A stretch of 64,000 bases of DNA from assembly GCA_018894105.1 (NCBI GenBank), contig CM032124.1, positions 109,501-173,500 on the forward strand, in the 5' to 3' direction. Below the pieces are notes generated by a model. That model saw only the letters and a list, made by a program, of their open reading frames with translations, did not search any database and was not told the origin of the DNA. The stretch comes from Jacaranda mimosifolia (Eukaryota; Streptophyta; Magnoliopsida; Lamiales; Bignoniaceae). Both the position numbers and the translations under genes were made by a program. This document shows positions 11,310 through 23,460 of the stretch, piece after piece (the stretch's first letter is position 1; the number at the start of each line of letters is the position of its first letter).

Positions 11310-14300
11310 CTACCTCTTGCCGTCACCAGCCGAAGCACGATTTTGGACATAAGTCCTGAGAGAAGGTGATTGGGTAAGAGCGAATGGAGTAACTGTGGTG
11401 TTCTGATTAGCATTTTTGTGTTGTATTCTTCGTCTTGCAATATAACCACGAACCCAAGGGGTCACATCCTCATTAACTTTGATCATTATGAAGAAGATGA
11501 TGCGGTAGATGATAATCATGCTGAATAGAACGCTGAGATCGATCCATTTTGATCTGTGCACGTCAATCTGGAAAACATTTTCTAAGATATATTCTCCTGG
11601 AATCTTGGGAAGATCAGGTGACTGGTTGTCGAAGATCAAGCCTTTCAGATCATTTTGGTATTGCCCCTGCAGATCGATGCATGATCAGTGATCAGGATAT
11701 CAATTAATTGCAAATATAAGATCAGTATCGTATCATATATATATATATATAAACACCCACCATTTATACATACATAAAAGAAGAAGCTAGCTAATTAATC
11801 GAGCAGTAAATATGTATGTGGATTTACCTGTAGAGCCCAGAAGTGGAAACTTATGTAAGACATTGGGTAACGCCAGACAGGCTTTGGGATGTCATTTGGA
11901 AGTCGAAAGTAGCCAGACACCAACATAAAAATTCCCTGCAATAAAAAAGTTGTTAACAATTGCAACAAGAAAATTATTGAATGATTAAGCACAAATTAAA
12001 ATGTAACTGGCATATGTTATGCACTAAATATAATATATATATATAAATATATGTGTGTGTGTTGGGGGGGGGGGGCGGGGGGGGGGGGGGGGGGGAAGAT
12101 TAATTAATAATGAAGAATTAGGCATGAACCTGGATTCCAGCCCCTATGATGATACCCATAAGGAAATTAGGAACAACACTGGCTATAGCCATCATGAGGC
12201 TCTCAACCACCGTGACACTCGCGTAAAGGCACAACACAAAGAACAAGTAATGTAAAAAGCCTGGGTGGAGGCGGACCATGAAGTAGCAAACAGTACCAGA
12301 AATGAAGGTGATTAATATCAAAAATGGCATTGCAGATAAGGTGTTGCTGATTACAAAAGCACTCACACCATAGTGCCCATTAAGCCTTTCCCTTTGAAAA
12401 ACCTGATCATAGAAGTTAAAAACATGCAGCAGTATGTTAATTGAGATTTTCTTTCAAACTTTTTTCCTTTTAAGAGAAAACATGACCGGTTTAATTCAAT
12501 ATATATATATATATATTAGCCAGTATTTAAAAGGCTCGGAAATGTATAAAGAGTTGATCAATTGCCCTTAACTAGTACCTTCATATCTTCCACAAACGAA
12601 GGGAATCCACCAATGGACATGAAGGTTACAAAACCAAACACGAAAGATGCACACGCACCTCTTGCCTGTACATAAACCGGCCGCCAGGTAATTAGGGGAT
12701 AATTAATTGAAATGCGCTAAGATCAATCCATCCATATAATTATATCATTTTGTAAGTGTTCTTTTGCAGTCTGCAGCTTATATATATATATATATGCATA
12801 TAATTAATAAAATACTGCTGTGTGCGTCAGATAGTAATTAATTCAATTACCAGGATGGAATTGTAGCCGGTTCCTACATTCAAGTAAATGGTTCCAATGC
12901 AAATAGTGACCACAATATAGATGACAAGCCTCAGCCAGTAATATCCAAAGTCCCTTGACATATTAACAAATGAGCGTGTGGTCAAGGTGATGGCCTGCAT
13001 GAAGAAACTAGCCTGACTCCCTCCAGAATCTAGCACAGTTCCTTTCTGTAACAAACATATATATATGTATAGAAAACATGAATCAGTACTCTGATCTAAT
13101 CAGCAAATTAAACTCATGATGACCTAATCGTGAAATATTAATTTCAGAGGGAAAAACTTGACTCACAACTTTGGACATCTCCTCAATCTTTTCTTTTGCC
13201 AAATAACAATACTGAGAAGTACGATAAGAGTCCACAAGAGTCCGAATAGCTTCTGCTGTGGTTACCTTTTCTAGAGGATCATCATTTGTCTCAAACTGAG
13301 TGGGAAAAAATAAAAAAAACAGAAAAAAAAAAACAAAAAAGAAGGAAGAAAAAGAAATGAGATGAGGATTCAAGGATGCAACCCAATTAGAAGAAACGTC
13401 AGACTAATAGAAATGGTTACAATTCCTGTACTAATGTTCGCTTTCTCTTTGTTGGAGAAGCAAATATATAACTAGTCAATCACCGCCCATCTCCTATATA
13501 TATATATATATTCTTAGAAGCAAGAAAGAATCAAACACCAACAGTCTACTAATAACAAAGTTCGTTTTTCCCCTATTCTGCTTTGATCCACTACAGCATA
13601 AGGTCATTCGATGCAATCATCTTTCTGGATTCACCTAAGGCGCATAGGATATTTTTCATCTCAAACTTGGCCCCAAGTGATCAGCATGAGAGACTTGAAC
13701 CATATCGACACTGCTAATCACTGCCGGCTCCATTCATAAGAAACTCTGTTTTAGCTCACCTTTCTAACATGAAAGTGATAAAAAAGAGAGTTCATTATCC
13801 ATTAGTCACATAAGAAATGGTTTGCCTATGCAGGTCGAAACATGAACTCTCCCCTTCTCTTTTCAAATACTTCTAGATCTTCTCTTATTTAAATAAATTC
13901 TCATATAAAAATAAAAGTTTAAGGTAAACAGATGACAAGACTTATTTTTGTGAAAGATGGTCAATGATTATGCTCTATCTTCTACACAATCTTTTAGTGT
14001 GGCTTATGAAGATTACGACAGAAATTAATCAAATAACTAAAGGTGGAGGGATGGGAGAATAACAGGTAAAGAATTCATTACCCGCATTTTCATTGATCCT
14101 TTTAGTGTTGCTTTAACTTTGTCAAAATCAGAATTGATGCACCGGAGAAAATGATCAGAGGGGTTCCGTAAAGCAGGACAAGGAAAGCCGGCTTGTGCAA
14201 AAAACTGCATATAGCACTCTCATCACATAAGATCTCCATATTCCTCCAGAAGCAAATTAAAGTTTTTCAACACAAAAGGAAGAAAAATTAAATGTATTCT

Positions 14301-14608
14301 TGCCTCATATGCTTCTGACGCTTGACCGAAGTAAACTGTTTTTCCACCAGAAAGCAAGTACAATCGGTCAAACAGCTCAAAAACTTCACTGCTGGGCTGG
14401 TGAATTGAGGCTATGACTGTACGTCCATCTCTGGACAGCCCACGTAACGTCTGGGTCACGAAGAATGCTGATGCGCTGCCAAAAAGAACATAATTCGACC
14501 AACGGGCAACAGCTCAACATGAGATGTCATGCAATGACAAAAAACTACAGTGAAATTTCAGTTCTCTGCCAGGACATACACATACCATCAAAATGAAGTT
14601 TATCCACT

Positions 14609-14643
<35 letters not shown>

Positions 14644-16076
14644 TTATATATGGCAGATTGATTTTGTTCTACTTCAAGTTCAAGTTTTAAAACTAATCCA
14701 AGTAGTAGCTAGTTAAAAGTCCCAAATATTGGACAGCGAATCGGTGTTCAGTGAGTATCTAGATATAGAGTAATCTGAAAGGATATTATTTATCAGCTCT
14801 TCCCATCGTTAAAACAAGCACATACCAGCAGGCTTATTATTTGTGGAACAAGGGACAGAATTCGAAATTAAGGCCTAACCTGTCCAGTCCACTGGTTGGC
14901 TCATCCAGGAAAAGTAACCGGGGCCGCATTAGGATTTCAAGTGCAATGCTAACCCTTCTTCTTTCTCCACCACTGATGCCACGCAAGTGCCAATTTCCGA
15001 TGACAGTGTCCGCACAATCTTGAAGTCCCATTTCAATGATTGTGCTCTCAACCAGTGCTCGTTTGTCTGGCCACGGCATTCTATCAGGAAGGCGCAATCG
15101 AGCTGAATATGATATTGTTTCACGAACCGTCAAAGTGCCAATCAAGTTGTCATCTTGTGTTACATATGCCTGCAACATTTGCAGCAAGGAAGCAAATTTT
15201 GGGTGTCAGTTTGCGCGGACCACCTGGATGGGACAAGGGGCCTTAGTAAACTTGGATTCACCGTGTTGCCAAGACAAGTTGAAGGGGAAAGGTGTAGAGA
15301 TGATTTGGAAAATAAAAAGTGAAATTTGACGAAACATAATCAGCTCGAACTGGCCCCAAGTAAGTTTTAGTATTGCACAAATTTTTAAGCAATGAAATTA
15401 GACAGCAAAATAAATAAAGCAAAAACCAGGACTCATAGAAGTGATTTAGAAACTTGGAAAAGCATGAAAGTGAAAGGAAAGTCATTTAACCCCTGAAACA
15501 ATACAGCCTACCGAGGGGGAGAACTGATCAAGCAGTCTAATAAATCAAATCAAATGGTAAAGTGAACAACCTTAAATAAAGTTCTGTATATATTACTAGC
15601 ACTCTCTCTAGATATATATATATATGTATATGTATAACCATAATCATAGATCTTAATTAGATAGCTGGCCAGCTACTCACAGCAGTCCCAAAAGATAACT
15701 TGGCCTTACGACCGTTGAGAAGAATGGTCCCGGAAAGGAATGCATTGGCCGCAAGTCGGCCGGAGAGTGCATCCAGCAGTGTAGATTTGCCGGATCCAGA
15801 AGGGCCCATGAGCGCAGTAAAGGATCCAGGCTCAGCATAGCCAGAGAGTTTCTCCAAGACATTCTGCGGGTCTCCGTTGCTTAGAGTGACAACTACAGTC
15901 AGATCTTTCCAAGCGAGCCTCGCGGAAACATCGCCAACGAATTCAGTATTGGTTTTCTCCTTCCACAGGCTCTCACTCAAAGGGCTCAGCCCTCCTACTA
16001 CAAGGCCATTGCCTTGTGGCTTGTTAGCCTCAATCTCCATCATAACGTCATCTGCAGCTGAGCTCTTCGTCGTCAT
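11310..16076 (-). CDS. ABCG11: ABCG11 (WBC11)-type half-size ABC transporter, 10 exons
   Basis: Exons on the minus strand: 16076-15681, 15169-14880, 14475-14304, 14204-14082, 13295-13167, 13045-12851, 12665-12579, 12402-12130, 11935-11828, 11666-11310. They join in frame to 709 codons, close to the ~700 residues of Arabidopsis ABCG11. The nucleotide-binding domain comes first: Walker A GPSGSGKS (~91-98), signature [10 protein letters not shown] (~197-206), Walker B LLFLDE (~217-222), then an H-loop region [11 protein letters not shown]. An ABC2-type membrane domain with about six hydrophobic segments follows; it includes [20 protein letters not shown], and the C-terminus carries [16 protein letters not shown]11 proteins form homo- or heterodimers in the plasma membrane and export cutin and wax precursors. 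Start chosen: the only in-frame ATG before the conserved [10 protein letters not shown] region. Exon 3 ends at a GC donor. It looks intact. Orthology to ABCG11 rather than ABCG12/13/15 is by remembered similarity. Confidence 0.95.
12064..12095. repeat. 32-nt guanine tract in an ABCG11 intron
   Basis: The top strand reads as 31 G and one C (at 12076), preceded by a TG-rich stretch. It lies in the intron between exons 8 and 9, so the transcript would carry a C tract. The apparent plus-strand glycine-rich frame here is an artefact of this tract. The exact length may be unreliable because of homopolymer sequencing error. Confidence 0.85.
14302..14304 (-). other. Non-canonical GC splice donor in ABCG11
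   Basis: Exon 3 ends TATGAG and the intron starts GCAAGAATAC, giving a GC-AG intron (14303-14205). The reading frame requires this junction, because the next exon (FFAQAGF) follows directly after EAYE in the family. The other eight introns are GT-AG. Confidence 0.85.
14611..14651. repeat. CA/TA microsatellite in an ABCG11 intron
   Basis: A run of CA dinucleotides passes into TA dinucleotides in the intron between exons 2 and 3. Other short TA runs occur in the same gene's introns (near 11737, 12495, 12780, 13495 and 15610). Confidence 0.8.
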
Positions 16077-16276
16077 CGATCGATCGATCTCTAGCTAGAC
16101 TGTATGGATAGTATATCTAACTATATCTTTAAAGAGATCACTAATATATACTGCTGTACGTACTAGCGTTGGTATTAATCCGCGAAAGCTAATGGATCAA
16201 ACAAGTGAGCTTGCTTGTGACTGAGGAGAAGGGAGATGGATCGGACAATGTATAATACATATATTTATCAACTTAG
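16077..16276 (-). promoter_or_regulatory. Putative ABCG11 5' UTR and core promoter
   Basis: Upstream of the start codon on the minus strand. A TATA-like word (GATAAATATATG, complement of about 16258-16269) sits roughly 185 bp before the ATG, a plausible distance for a plant 5' UTR. The stretch next to the ATG carries repeated GATCGATC. No other element can be supported without expression data. Confidence 0.3.
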
Positions 16277-17127
16277 CAAGGAATAAAATGGATTTTGAAT
16301 GAGAAACGCAAATATTGTGAATTTGACTTGACTGGAGATTTTGATCATGAGAGAATTAATGCATATCAGTAGCTAGAAACCCCACACAAAACGTGCCGGT
16401 ACTAAATTTACTCCAAAACTTGGCCGCCTGCCAATAACACAAAGTAAGATCAACCAGCTGCTTTCAAGTATATCTATCTATCTCTCAGAAATGGTTTCTG
16501 CGTATATCTCTTCCCAACCTGCAATATCTTGTACTTTAATCTCACAAAAATTAAATAATAAAGAAGATTGATAATGTGAAGGGGAGGGTGGAAAGACGAG
16601 CTCAAACATATAGACTAAATTCCCCGTCGGCATGGGATCAATCTCCATTGTTATGTGGCTGGCTCATTAAATGTGTACAGGTAGATGTTGGTTGAAGAAC
16701 ATTTAATGCAAACCGACCCCAATTAAACGTTTATGGTAGGAGGTTGGCACATAAATTGTTAGGCATCATCTCCATATCATAATAATACATAGACTCCGTA
16801 TTATGTCAAACCTTAGCGCGCGCACCATGTGAATGAGTGGCCGATACATGCATGACATATATGTTGATCAGTCACACCCCAACGCCCTCCTAATTGTTAC
16901 CCCTAAAGTCTAAATAACGCCCGCCTCCTGTAATATATGTTCATACGTACATGATATTGATACATATATCAATAGCAGTATTTACGTACTTAATTCTTAA
17001 GCTAGCCTGGTAGGAGCGCATGTAACTAGGGACATTTCCGTGTTAGTATTTAGTGATAATTAAATGATATATACTCCCTAGGTTTAATCATATTACCAAA
17101 AAAAGTTTACTAATTTTCACGGCACCT
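16277..17127. other. Upstream region of ABCG11, no gene seen
   Basis: Non-coding DNA between the putative core promoter and the first transposon. It is the likely place of distal promoter elements. I see no coding frame and no repeat structure. Confidence 0.5.
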
Positions 17128-18209
17128 ATATTTTTAGGGTATTGTTATTTACACTCCAAAATTTATTTTCGCACTCCATTTTAAATTTTTGTAGTAGGTT
17201 ATTGACCAAAATATCCACTTATTTTTTAAATATATTTATATTAATTTGCAAGACAAATATACCATTTAATATAATAATTATTACTTTCAACTTTGTTACT
17301 CATGAAAACATTTCTCCTCAACTTGTCCAACTTAATATGAAATAACATAATATATATATATATATGTATATATTGAATTTTTCTCTAATTCTCACAAATA
17401 ATTTGGAGGATATAACACATTTTTCTATGATAACAACAATGTTTAAGTGGTGTTTAAATTTTTAGTTCCAAAATTTTTTGACATATAATGGAATCTAAAT
17501 TTGAACTTCGAAATGTAATATAACTTAAAATCGATAGATGCTTAAACATTCAAGCTGTACCTTTTCAAACTAAAATACTTGACATACTTTAAGTACTTGT
17601 TCAGTGTAATATTTAAAATTTGTAGCCTCTTATTATTAGTTTTATTTAAGTAGTATTTGAATAATATTATGTAAATTAAAAATTACATATTAATTTACCT
17701 TCAAATATAAAAAATAAAAATACCGGTTCCTGTAGGTTACACATTACCCATAGTCATGGGTAGTGGCTCACTATATCGTATCCAATAAAAATGGGTAAAT
17801 TTACCCAATCCCTTCATTTCCCATTCTTGGATTGCCCACGAGTACACATTTGCCAAGTCTACATTTGGGATGTGAAAATATACTATTTTGTAGTAATACT
17901 ATCATTTTTCTATTGAAGTTCATAACCATGTCTTCAGTGAGATTATTGAATTTATAGATGGGATATTCTGTTCATTTTTATGTGCTCTATCAAGTTTGAC
18001 ATGAAATGAATCAAGACTATGAATGAATCAAGATTATATTTAATAGGACAAAGAATAATACACTAAGGACATATATTGTCCAGCAATTTAAATTAAATTA
18101 TATTTTGAAGATAAAGGAATATAATTGTTAGTTTCTATAGATTAAAAATCAATTGGAGTGCAAATAATAAATTTTGGAATGCAAATAACAATAGCCATGC
18201 ATATTTTTA
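17128..18209. mobile_element. MULE-like non-autonomous TIR element, 1.06 kb
   Basis: The left end GGGTATTGTTATTTACACTCC (17137) and the right end (GGCTATTGTTATTTGCATTCC on the reverse strand, ending 18196) form inverted repeats about 45 bp long. Flanking copies of ATATTTTTA at 17128-17136 and 18201-18209 give a perfect 9-bp target duplication, if four extra bases (ATGC) belong to the right end. Nine-bp duplications are typical of Mutator-like elements. The interior is AT-rich and non-coding. It sits about 1 kb upstream of ABCG11. Confidence 0.68.
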
Positions 18210-18912
18210 TTATAGATTCTCCTCTCTAATAAATTTTGACTATAGAAAAGCTGACATCATTATAAAAATGATTGAAAATTCAAATTTACCTTTGACTTTT
18301 TAGGTTTTTAGTTTGACTAATTTTTAGATTAAGGTATCCTTCCATACAAGAGAGATGTGCTCGATATCACACAATAATTCAAGGGTTCTCCACGTAATAT
18401 TTTCATTAACATCGAAATTTCAATTACTAATTTGATTTAGTAATATATTTATTTATGTTTTTAAATTATTTTTACTAATTTTTCAGTTCAAGCAGAAATT
18501 TATAGATGGCAACTTGCTTCGAAGATAAGGCGCATGGATATAGATATATATACAGATAGATATATATATCTCGAGGCTTTAGGAAATAAAATTAATTAAA
18601 TACCATTTCATTTGGTGGGTAATTTTGGATAATTGAAGGTAGAATAGCAATTTAGATCCTCTATTTCCATTTATATTTCATCTCCTATTCTATTTTATTG
18701 ATATATATATATATGGGGGAAGGGAAATTATGGCAAGAAAAAGAGGAAGGAAAAATTGGGGATGAAATATGGGGAAATCATTTCAATAAAGCGTTCACAC
18801 TTAAAAAATACATGATTTTTCAGCACAACTGCAATTTTTCTTTTCTAATTTTGCCCATTTTAAGATTTTTTTTTTAATTTGACGAATTTGAAATATAGTC
18901 ATGTATGCTCAT
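18210..18912. other. AT-rich spacer, no gene seen
   Basis: Spacer between the TIR element and the CACTA-like terminus. It contains short TA runs and no coding frame. Confidence 0.5.
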
Positions 18913-19562
18913 CACTACAAGAAAAATTACATTTAATGACATTAAAAAGTGTCACTTAAATAGTGTTATAGTGACAATTTTATATTTCATGGCATTTTTT
19001 GAAAATGTCATTTATAGCGGTATAGCTAAAAGTATAAGTGTCATTAATTTATCTTTATTGTAACATTAATAAAATGCAACAAAAAATATATTAGATGATA
19101 TATTAAAATGTCACCAAACATGCATTAAATAACATGTCAAATAGCCACTAAAGATACCTTTAAATGACATGCTAATATGCAGCTAAAAATACATGTAGTG
19201 ACAAGTTAGAATGCCACCAAAATTCCTTTAAATGACAAGGTAATGCGCTACAAAAAGTACAATAAATGATATGTTAAAATGTTGCAAAAATAATTTTAAA
19301 TGACATGCTAACTTGCCACAAAAAGTACATATAACGATGTTAAAATGCTACAAAAGATTCTTTTAAATAACATAATAACACGCCATAAGAAATTAATTAA
19401 CTAACATGCTAAATTAAATGCCACAAAATATTATTTTGAATGATATGTTAATCTACATCTACTATTCTATATATGAGACTCCAATACGCCCCGATAGTTC
19501 TGTATAAGGCTCAAACCTAAAACTATCTATTCGCAAAGATATAAGTTTACCATCTAGCTACC

Positions 19563-20238
19563 TGATGAGGGTTCGAATCGTGACGCAAGTACTCCGATTT
19601 CGATCTATATTAGGCTTAACCCAAAGGTGGATATCTTCCGTTGATGATGTTTGAAAATCCTACAATCAAGGCAAACGTTAGGCTAGCCGAGTGGCACTCG
19701 GCTTAGGTCCTCCGACGCTCAAGTCAGTATTAGATTCGGCTCCCAATATTAAGTAATGGAGTAAGGTAGTTTTTGAGAGTGTATGAGTGCATACCTTGTG
19801 AGGCCAGATAGAGGGGTTTTTATATTCTTCCCCTTGTAGGAAATGACAAGTAAGCCCTTGGCTTACCCTTGGGGTCTCCAGCCTCCTCCAAGGGGCAATT
19901 AGTCCATTCCCCCATTTGAATTTTGCCAGCTAGATGTCCTTTCATGCTACAGGACATGACGGTGTACGGTGTGGCGCCTGCCGCGTCAGATGGTGAGGGG
20001 ATGGCATACGCCATTAATGCGGTGGCGTGCTGCCAATCAACGCATTTAATGCAGTGGCAGAGTACTGTGCAGAATTCGACCTCCTATCGGCCTAATCGAG
20101 GTCGAATATGGTTGATATTATCCGAGGGCTCTGAGGCGCTCGCCTGGGCCTGGGGGAGACTGGTCGAACAGGGTCGACGTGGCTTATGGGCCCTAGGCCG
20201 TTGTCTGAACGTTGGGCCTTTGGGGCCACCCTATATCA
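19563..20238 (-). repeat. 3' LTR of the Tat element (676 bp)
   Basis: It runs from TGATGAGGGTTCG to CCACCCTATATCA in top-strand reading and therefore has TG...CA ends on either strand. It matches 29379-30126 except for one ~72-bp duplication present only there. The predicted short frames inside are repeat by-products. Confidence 0.93.
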
Positions 20239-20255
20239 TGAGTCCCCCCACTTCG
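20239..20255 (-). other. Polypurine tract of the Tat element
   Basis: On the minus strand GAAGTGGGGGGACTCA directly precedes the 3' LTR. It serves as the primer for plus-strand DNA synthesis in LTR elements. Confidence 0.65.
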
Positions 20256-20449
20256 CGAGGCTGATCGAGGGAATCGACGAGTGGCATTGGGAAGTAGCGA
20301 ATATTAATGTGTCTCGACCAGGGATTTTGAAAATCGACCAGGGTTTTAAGTGTTTACTGAGCGGTCACATCGTGGCGCGCGTGGGGCGGCGTTATAGTTT
20401 CCCCCATTAGTACGGACGCTTGGGTAACCGCGCCTCGCACCTCTTTCCT

Positions 20450-20457
20450 TATAAATA
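20450..20457 (+). promoter_or_regulatory. TATA box for the antisense gene inside the Tat element
   Basis: TATAAATA on the top strand lies 168 bp upstream of the ATG at 20618 and just outside the 3' LTR. It is in the right orientation for the plus-strand gene and opposite to gag-pol. Position and consensus fit a plant core promoter; function is inferred. Confidence 0.55.
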
Positions 20458-20617
20458 CTGAATACCATTCAGGCTGTTTTTACTTTTACCGCTTCAGATA
20501 TTCCTTGCTACGAGAATCACTAACCTTTGTGCTTTCTTCAGAGATTTTCTAGGTTTAGCTTTCCAATCTAGTAAGTACCCTTCCTCCTCTATTTCTTTCC
20601 ACCTTTCTTTGAAGAAA

Positions 20618-23013
20618 ATGTTTGGGCTATTCAGTTCTGGTGGTAATCCGGGTGGGGGTAGTGAAGCCACCGTGTCTGAGGGCCGTAGGGAGTTTCCTGA
20701 CTCAAGCAGCTCGAGCTCCGACAGCTCGAGCAGCGCACATGGGGGAAAAGCTGGGCCCAACCGGGTACCCTCTTCTCGCGGGCGATTATTTACCCCAAAC
20801 CACTATAGCGAGATAATCTCTACCGTCACCCCCTTGGAACTGGCCCGCTTTCAAGAGCTTTACCATATTCCTCGCGAGTTCCAGTTGCTAGCCCCTGGAC
20901 CCCCTGGTCGAATGCACCGTGCCCTTGCTGGTTGCATAACTATTTTCGAGGATGCACTTAGGTGTGGTCTTAGGTTTCCCTTGAGCAAGAGCATGATAGG
21001 TCTGCTTAGGGGTCTTCGAGTGTGCATCACGCAACTGCTGCCCAACTGCTTCCCGACGTTGTGTAGCTTTATAGTATTAATGCACCTCTACAACCAACCC
21101 CCGACCTTTGAAAATTTTTCAAACCTATTTTATCTTTGCGTGTCGCGTAATTCCAGCAGCACCGAGGAAACAGGCTTTTATTATCTGAGCGCTCGGCCTC
21201 GTCGGAGGTTTCTCGTAGCGCCTTCCTCGTCCTATGGTCAAGCGTGGAAGAAACGCTACTTCTTTGTGTTGGTAAAGGGTAGGTTCGATATTCCTCGAGA
21301 GTGGGTGAGGGGTTCGGTCGAGATACCAGGGAATCATGCTCCAACCTGGTCAAGCACATTCGTGAGGGACCTGGTCGAGTTTGGTCCCGTCGAAGCCACT
21401 GTTTTCCTCGAGGAGAGGCAATTGGTGTTGGCTGGGTTGTCGCTAGCCCCATTAAATTTTCTCGCTGATTATGAGATAGGTAGACTAACTGCGTGCGTCA
21501 TACCCTGTTGTTTGCTTATGCATATTCCTGTAGTTGACATTTTCTGTTGCTTGTTCTTTGCAGACCGCAATGAAATCATGAACAGGTCCAGGGCTAATGC
21601 GCTGGCTAGCGCTGAAAGGAATCAGCAGCGCCGACAAGACAGCGCGATTCGAGAAGAGTCATCGGGAGCCGACGAGCCACGTCGATTAAATGCTGCCCCA
21701 CCGCCCTCCAGAACACCTTCGCCTACTCGACAAGAAGAGGTCGAGAGAACCGCGGATCGGGGAAAGAGACCCATGGGCAAGGGAAGTCGAAAGGCACGGG
21801 GCCGAACATGCCGACGGGAAAAGACCTCTTCGCGGACCGGAGCGCTAAGGCCCTCTTTAATTTGCAGAAGTTCCCGTCTCCTCGATTTGGGTCGGATCCA
21901 GGTGTAGCTGTGGGCGACTCATCGAGCATGGTAGCATCAGGGCCGGCTGGGTTGGACCCCTTAAAAGTGCTGATGGCTAGTCAGTTCCTGGCTGACCAGA
22001 ATAAATTCTTGGGCTTAACCCAGCTTGGGCTACTGTGCAAGTTCGCATATCATGCGAACATGGTAAGATCTAGAAACCTGGATGTCTACCCGTTTAATTC
22101 TCCTTTTCCTTCGTTTTGCTGCCCTCTGATATAGTTTTGTGTTTCAGGTCGAGCAGCTGGGCTATCACATTTTTCGTCGCTCCGAGGTGGTGCTGGCCGA
22201 TCGGGAGCCATTGGAGGGGGGGAGAACGCTGAGACCTTGAAGGCTCAGCTCGAGTCCTCCCAGCTGCGGGTCGAGGAGCTTGAGAGAGCAAATGCCCAGT
22301 ATGCTAAAGATATGGAGGCGAAAGACCGTCAGGTTGTGCTGGCGGTAATGAAGCAGACCCAGATGGAGGCGAAGTTGAAAAAACTGGAGCTGGATATTCA
22401 TGTCGCCTACGAGTCTGGTCGTGCAGCCGGCCGAAGTGAGCTCCTGGTCGAAGCCAGGGAGGAGTTTGCTCGGGTGCTGCCCAAGGTGCGGAAGGAGGCC
22501 GTCCAACAATTTATGGTGAGCCCCGTTTTCCAGGATGCAAGTGTTGTGATTGCTTTGGATAACGCACGGAATGCGTTTAAGAAGGCCATCGCCCAATTGC
22601 AACACCTGGGTTACAGCATCAGCGATGAGGATCGCTCGAAGATGGGTCTTCGCTTCGATGAGCAACTGCACCCGCTGGTCGAGGAAGACGTCGACGAGGC
22701 AGATACTCCTGAGGTTGAAGCTGCCGATGTGGTCGACATGAGCCCTGAAGAGAGGCAGAAGGCAGAACTTGAGAAGAAGCTGAATGCGGTGGGCCAAGAG
22801 TTCGAGTTTGCCGGCGACCTTGCCTATGAAGTTTCTGAGAACAGGGCAAATGCCGCCGCATTCTTCCCGGCTACTCCATGGCTGTTTATGCCCTCCGCTG
22901 CCAGCCCCTCCTACCCAGTTACCGCGGCCGTTCCCGTTGCAGTGGCGCCACCAGAACCTCCATCTACTTCGGCTCCAGCGCTTCCTGCCGAAGGGTCTGG
23001 CAGTTCTAGCTAG
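20618..23013 (+). pseudogene. Antisense extra gene of the Tat element (gypsy-type 'Transposase_28'-like, coiled-coil protein)
   Basis: A three-exon plus-strand gene, convergent with gag-pol: exons 20618-21479, 21564-22062 and 22148-23013, with good GT-AG introns of 84 and 85 bp. The N-terminus is Ser-rich. A conserved-looking helical domain follows (about residues 55-290, with FQELYHIPREF, FPLSKSMIGLLRGLRVC and WKKRYFFV), resembling the Pfam family named putative gypsy type transposon. A basic, Arg-rich linker comes next, then a long coiled coil (LKAQLESSQLRVEELERANA and onward) and a Pro/Ala/Ser-rich tail. Two frameshifts break it: one near 21781-21830, one at a 7-G run (22216-22222). Antisense extra genes of this sort are known in Tat elements; their function is unknown. 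The true start is the ATG at 20618, as the frame upstream has no ATG. Confidence 0.7.
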
Positions 23014-23460
23014 GCTCTTGCCTTGTATTTTTGACTTTTTATTCCTGATATATATGTCTCACTGAGGCTTTATGAAATGAAATTTCTTTGCCCTTTTACT
23101 GCTGTGCTTCGTTGTATATTGCCGTTTGTCTACTGCTTTGTCGAGTAGAATTAAGTGCGTTTAGTATTTGTGCTTGTACCCTTCATCGAATGGTTGGTTA
23201 TTTGCTCTCCGTTGGTTTAAACTTTTGTATGGCCAACTTGTATAAGTCGATAGGATGCAATCAGTGCTTGTTGCGGAACACTTCTTGCTATTGTAATATA
23301 GAATGGTTTCGCTACCTTTTGTAGCTAGCGTGTGTTTGCGGTCGGGGCTTGACTTCCTGCCTTAAGGGTCTTTTCACCATGTAAAGCATTGGTCTCCTAA
23401 ATTTGGCGGAACGGTCGAGCTGATGAATATGCCCCGAAGGCGTCGACTTTGTTGTATTGA

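Noticed and set aside
12055..12255. Plus-strand open frame with a polyglycine run
   Set aside because: It is created by the G tract in an ABCG11 intron and has no other coding features.
14837..15329. Several overlapping open frames on both strands around 14841-15329
   Set aside because: All except the minus-strand frame of ABCG11 exon 2 (14880-15169) are shadows; the conserved ABC signature fixes the real frame.
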